Shown here one piece after another: positions 25,886-27,487 of a stretch of DNA of 27,487 nucleotides. The translations under genes were made by a program, and so were the position numbers. The first letter of the stretch is position 1; every line of letters starts with the position of its first letter. The DNA comes from JASHUC01 sp035606175 (GTDB lineage Bacteria; Pseudomonadota; Gammaproteobacteria; Steroidobacterales; Steroidobacteraceae). The notes under the pieces are model-generated. The model ran no database searches, had not been told where the DNA came from, and saw nothing but the letters and a program-made list of their open reading frames with translations. The DNA lies in NCBI GenBank assembly GCA_035606175.1, contig DATNFW010000053.1:1-27487 (forward strand), written 5' to 3'.

Positions 25886-27487
25886 TCAGGCGGACTGGCG
25901 CGCGCAGAGCCGGGCGAGGCCGCCCGGCAGCGAATATGCGAACTCGTATCCGCGCGCGCGCAGCTCCTCGGCGGCCGCGAGGCTGCGCTTCCCGCTCGCG
26001 CACACCAGCAGATACTTGCCGCCCGGATCGAGCGCCCGCTCGCCGGTAGGGGCCTCCCCCAGGAGTTGCTCGAGCAAGGTGTGTAGCGGGATCTCGCGAA
26101 CCGGACGCGCCGGCAGCGCCATCTGCCGCACCTCGTGAGGCTCGCGCACATCGATCAGCGTGAAGCCCTGCTCGACGGCGGCGCCGAGATCATCGAAGCG
26201 CAGCTCGATGGCGGTGCGGGCAGGTGTTTCGGCAACCGAGCGCCCGTCGACGCCGTTCCTGGCGATCTGAACGCATTCGCCGCCGCGGCAGGCGGCAGCG
26301 CGCGGAGCGCGCACGCGCGAAACCGAATGCGAGGTGAGGTCGACCACGAGCAGCTCATCGCCGAGCTGACCCGGCAGGTCGAGCAGCAGCTTCAGCGCCT
26401 CGAGCGCCTGCAGACTCCCAAAGAGCCCGGGCACCGGCCCGAGCACGCCCGCTTCGGCGCAGTTGCCGACGAGCCCGTCGCGCGTCGCCTCGGGCCAGAT
26501 GCATCTGAGGCACGCGCCGCCCCGGTCGGCGCGCACGACCTGCAGCTGTCCCTCGAATTGATAGACGCTCGAGAGAATCGCGGGCTTGCCGAGGCGCACC
26601 GCGAGATCGTTCAGCAGAAACTTCGTGGAGAAGTTGTCCGTGCAGTCGATCACGAGATCGCACGAGCCGACGAGCGTCGCGCCGTTCGCTGCATCGAGAC
26701 GCACGGGATGCACGCGGATGTGCACGTCGGGATTGAGTGCGCGCAGGCGCTCGGCCGCGAGCTCGGCTTTCAATCGGCCGCAATCCGCGAGCGCGTAGAG
26801 GGTCTGGCGGTGCAGATTGGAGGGCTCGAGCCGGTCGCCGTCGACGATGCCGATTTCGCCGATTCCCGCTCCGGCGAGGTAGAGGAGAACCGGAACGCCG
26901 AGTCCGCCTGCTCCCACGACGAGCACGCGACTGCGTCTCAGGCGAGCCTGGCCCTCCGGGCCGACTTCCTTGAGGGCCATCTGACGGGAATAGTCAGGCA
27001 CGAGCGCGGGGATCTGCGCCTCTTGCACGGCGTCGTGCGCGTGCTCTGCGCTTGCGGCCGCGCAGCGCTCGCAGTTCACCCAGCCTGAATCGCCGTCCTC
27101 GTAGTGCTCTTTTTTCCAGATCGGCAGGCGGTGCTTCACCTCGTCGATGATGTAGCGGCACGCGAGGAATGCCTCGTGCCTGTGGCGGGCGCTCACGCCG
27201 ACCCAGACGGCCATGTCGCCGAGCGCAAGGTCGCCCACGCGGTGCACGCATGCGACGCGCTCGACTGAGAAGCGCTCCACGGCCTCGGCGAGCACGCGCT
27301 CCCCTTCCTTGACCGCGAGCGGCTCGAACGCTTCGTATTCGAGGTGCGTGACTCGCCGGCCCTCGTTGTGATCGCGCACCCAGCCCTCGAAGCTCGCGTA
27401 TCCGCCGCAGGAGGGGTCCGCGAGCGATGCGCGCAATGCGGCGGGGTCGACGGATTCGGCGGTGAGACGAAAAATTTGGCTGGTCAT
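25886..27487 (-). CDS. MoaE-MoeB/ThiF-rhodanese trifunctional fusion (molybdenum cofactor synthesis)
   Basis: A 533-residue protein with three domains. Residues 1-142 are MoaE, the catalytic subunit of molybdopterin synthase: FEGWVRDHNEGR near 33-44, HRVGDLALGD near 82-91, and the active-site lysines in DEVKHRLPIWKKEHYE (Lys118, Lys125/126). Residues about 165-400 are an E1-like adenylyltransferase of the MoeB/ThiF family: ATP-binding VVGAGGLGVPV at 190-200, DGDRLEPSNLHRQTLY, DCTDNFSTKFLLND near 281-294, one CxxC at 326-329, and NCAEAGVLGPVPG with a possible persulfide Cys. Residues about 425-533 are a rhodanese with active loop CASGKRS (Cys496). Together they could activate MoaD's C-terminus, thiolate it and then use it. 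MoaD itself is not in the window. The ATG is the last three bases of the window, so an upstream start cannot be excluded, though the N-terminus looks complete. Confidence 0.93.
   Translation of the reverse strand: MTSQIFRLTAESVDPAALRASLADPSCGGYASFEGWVRDHNEGRRVTHLEYEAFEPLAVKEGERVLAEAVERFSVERVACVHRVGDLALGDMAVWVGVSARHRHEAFLACRYIIDEVKHRLPIWKKEHYEDGDSGWVNCERCAAASAEHAHDAVQEAQIPALVPDYSRQMALKEVGPEGQARLRRSRVLVVGAGGLGVPVLLYLAGAGIGEIGIVDGDRLEPSNLHRQTLYALADCGRLKAELAAERLRALNPDVHIRVHPVRLDAANGATLVGSCDLVIDCTDNFSTKFLLNDLAVRLGKPAILSSVYQFEGQLQVVRADRGGACLRCIWPEATRDGLVGNCAEAGVLGPVPGLFGSLQALEALKLLLDLPGQLGDELLVVDLTSHSVSRVRAPRAAACRGGECVQIARNGVDGRSVAETPARTAIELRFDDLGAAVEQGFTLIDVREPHEVRQMALPARPVREIPLHTLLEQLLGEAPTGERALDPGGKYLLVCASGKRSLAAAEELRARGYEFAYSLPGGLARLCARQSA

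Overview
This is a dense, GC-rich (by eye roughly two-thirds G+C) bacterial chromosome segment. Almost every base is coding, starts and stops often overlap, and GTG or TTG starts are common. Gene content (GlpQ-type phosphodiesterase, TesB, a type 2 ferredoxin-NADP reductase, a DUF6763-like protein, proBA) and the codon bias suggest a high-GC proteobacterium, probably a gammaproteobacterium of the Xanthomonadales/Nevskiales/Steroidobacter kind. That placement is inference. I see no rRNA, tRNA, CRISPR array, transposase or phage gene, and no gene-free stretch above 130 bases.

Region 1 (1-12336, all minus strand) is one tight operon for alpha-glucan and trehalose, in transcription order glgB, glgE, treS-mak fusion, glgX, treZ, treY (cut by the left edge). 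TreS-Mak, GlgE and GlgB turn trehalose into maltose, maltose-1-phosphate and then branched glucan. GlgX debranches, and TreY/TreZ cut linear glucan back to trehalose. Together they form a closed trehalose-glucan loop. No glgA, glgC or glgP lies in the window.

Region 2 (12341-18441) starts with a GlpQ-like glycerophosphodiesterase divergent from glgB. A membrane GGDEF-EAL protein converges on it. Divergent from the latter is a coupled trio: a small unknown protein with a C-x4-C-x2-C motif, a type 2 ferredoxin-NADP reductase and TesB.

Region 3 (18418-20927, minus) holds an FAD-linked D-2-hydroxyacid dehydrogenase-like oxidase and a probable lipoprotein alpha/beta hydrolase.

Region 4 (21017-23215, minus) is an apparent three-gene unit: an acidic-tailed DUF6763-like protein, a VIT1/CCC1-type metal transporter and a Crp/Fnr regulator. 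The transporter's conserved N-terminus is open only if translation begins at a CTG codon, nine bases after the previous gene's stop and in the same frame.

Region 5 (23302-25802, plus) is proBA, starting proline synthesis, with a GTGA overlap.

Region 6 (25886-27487, minus) is a single polypeptide joining MoaE, a MoeB/ThiF-type adenylyltransferase and a rhodanese. It covers molybdopterin synthase catalysis and the activation/sulfur-transfer steps for its partner MoaD.

Recurring oddities: three genes have a -10-like hexamer 6-7 bases before the start codon, suggesting leaderless mRNAs; and several stop/start overlaps suggest translational coupling.
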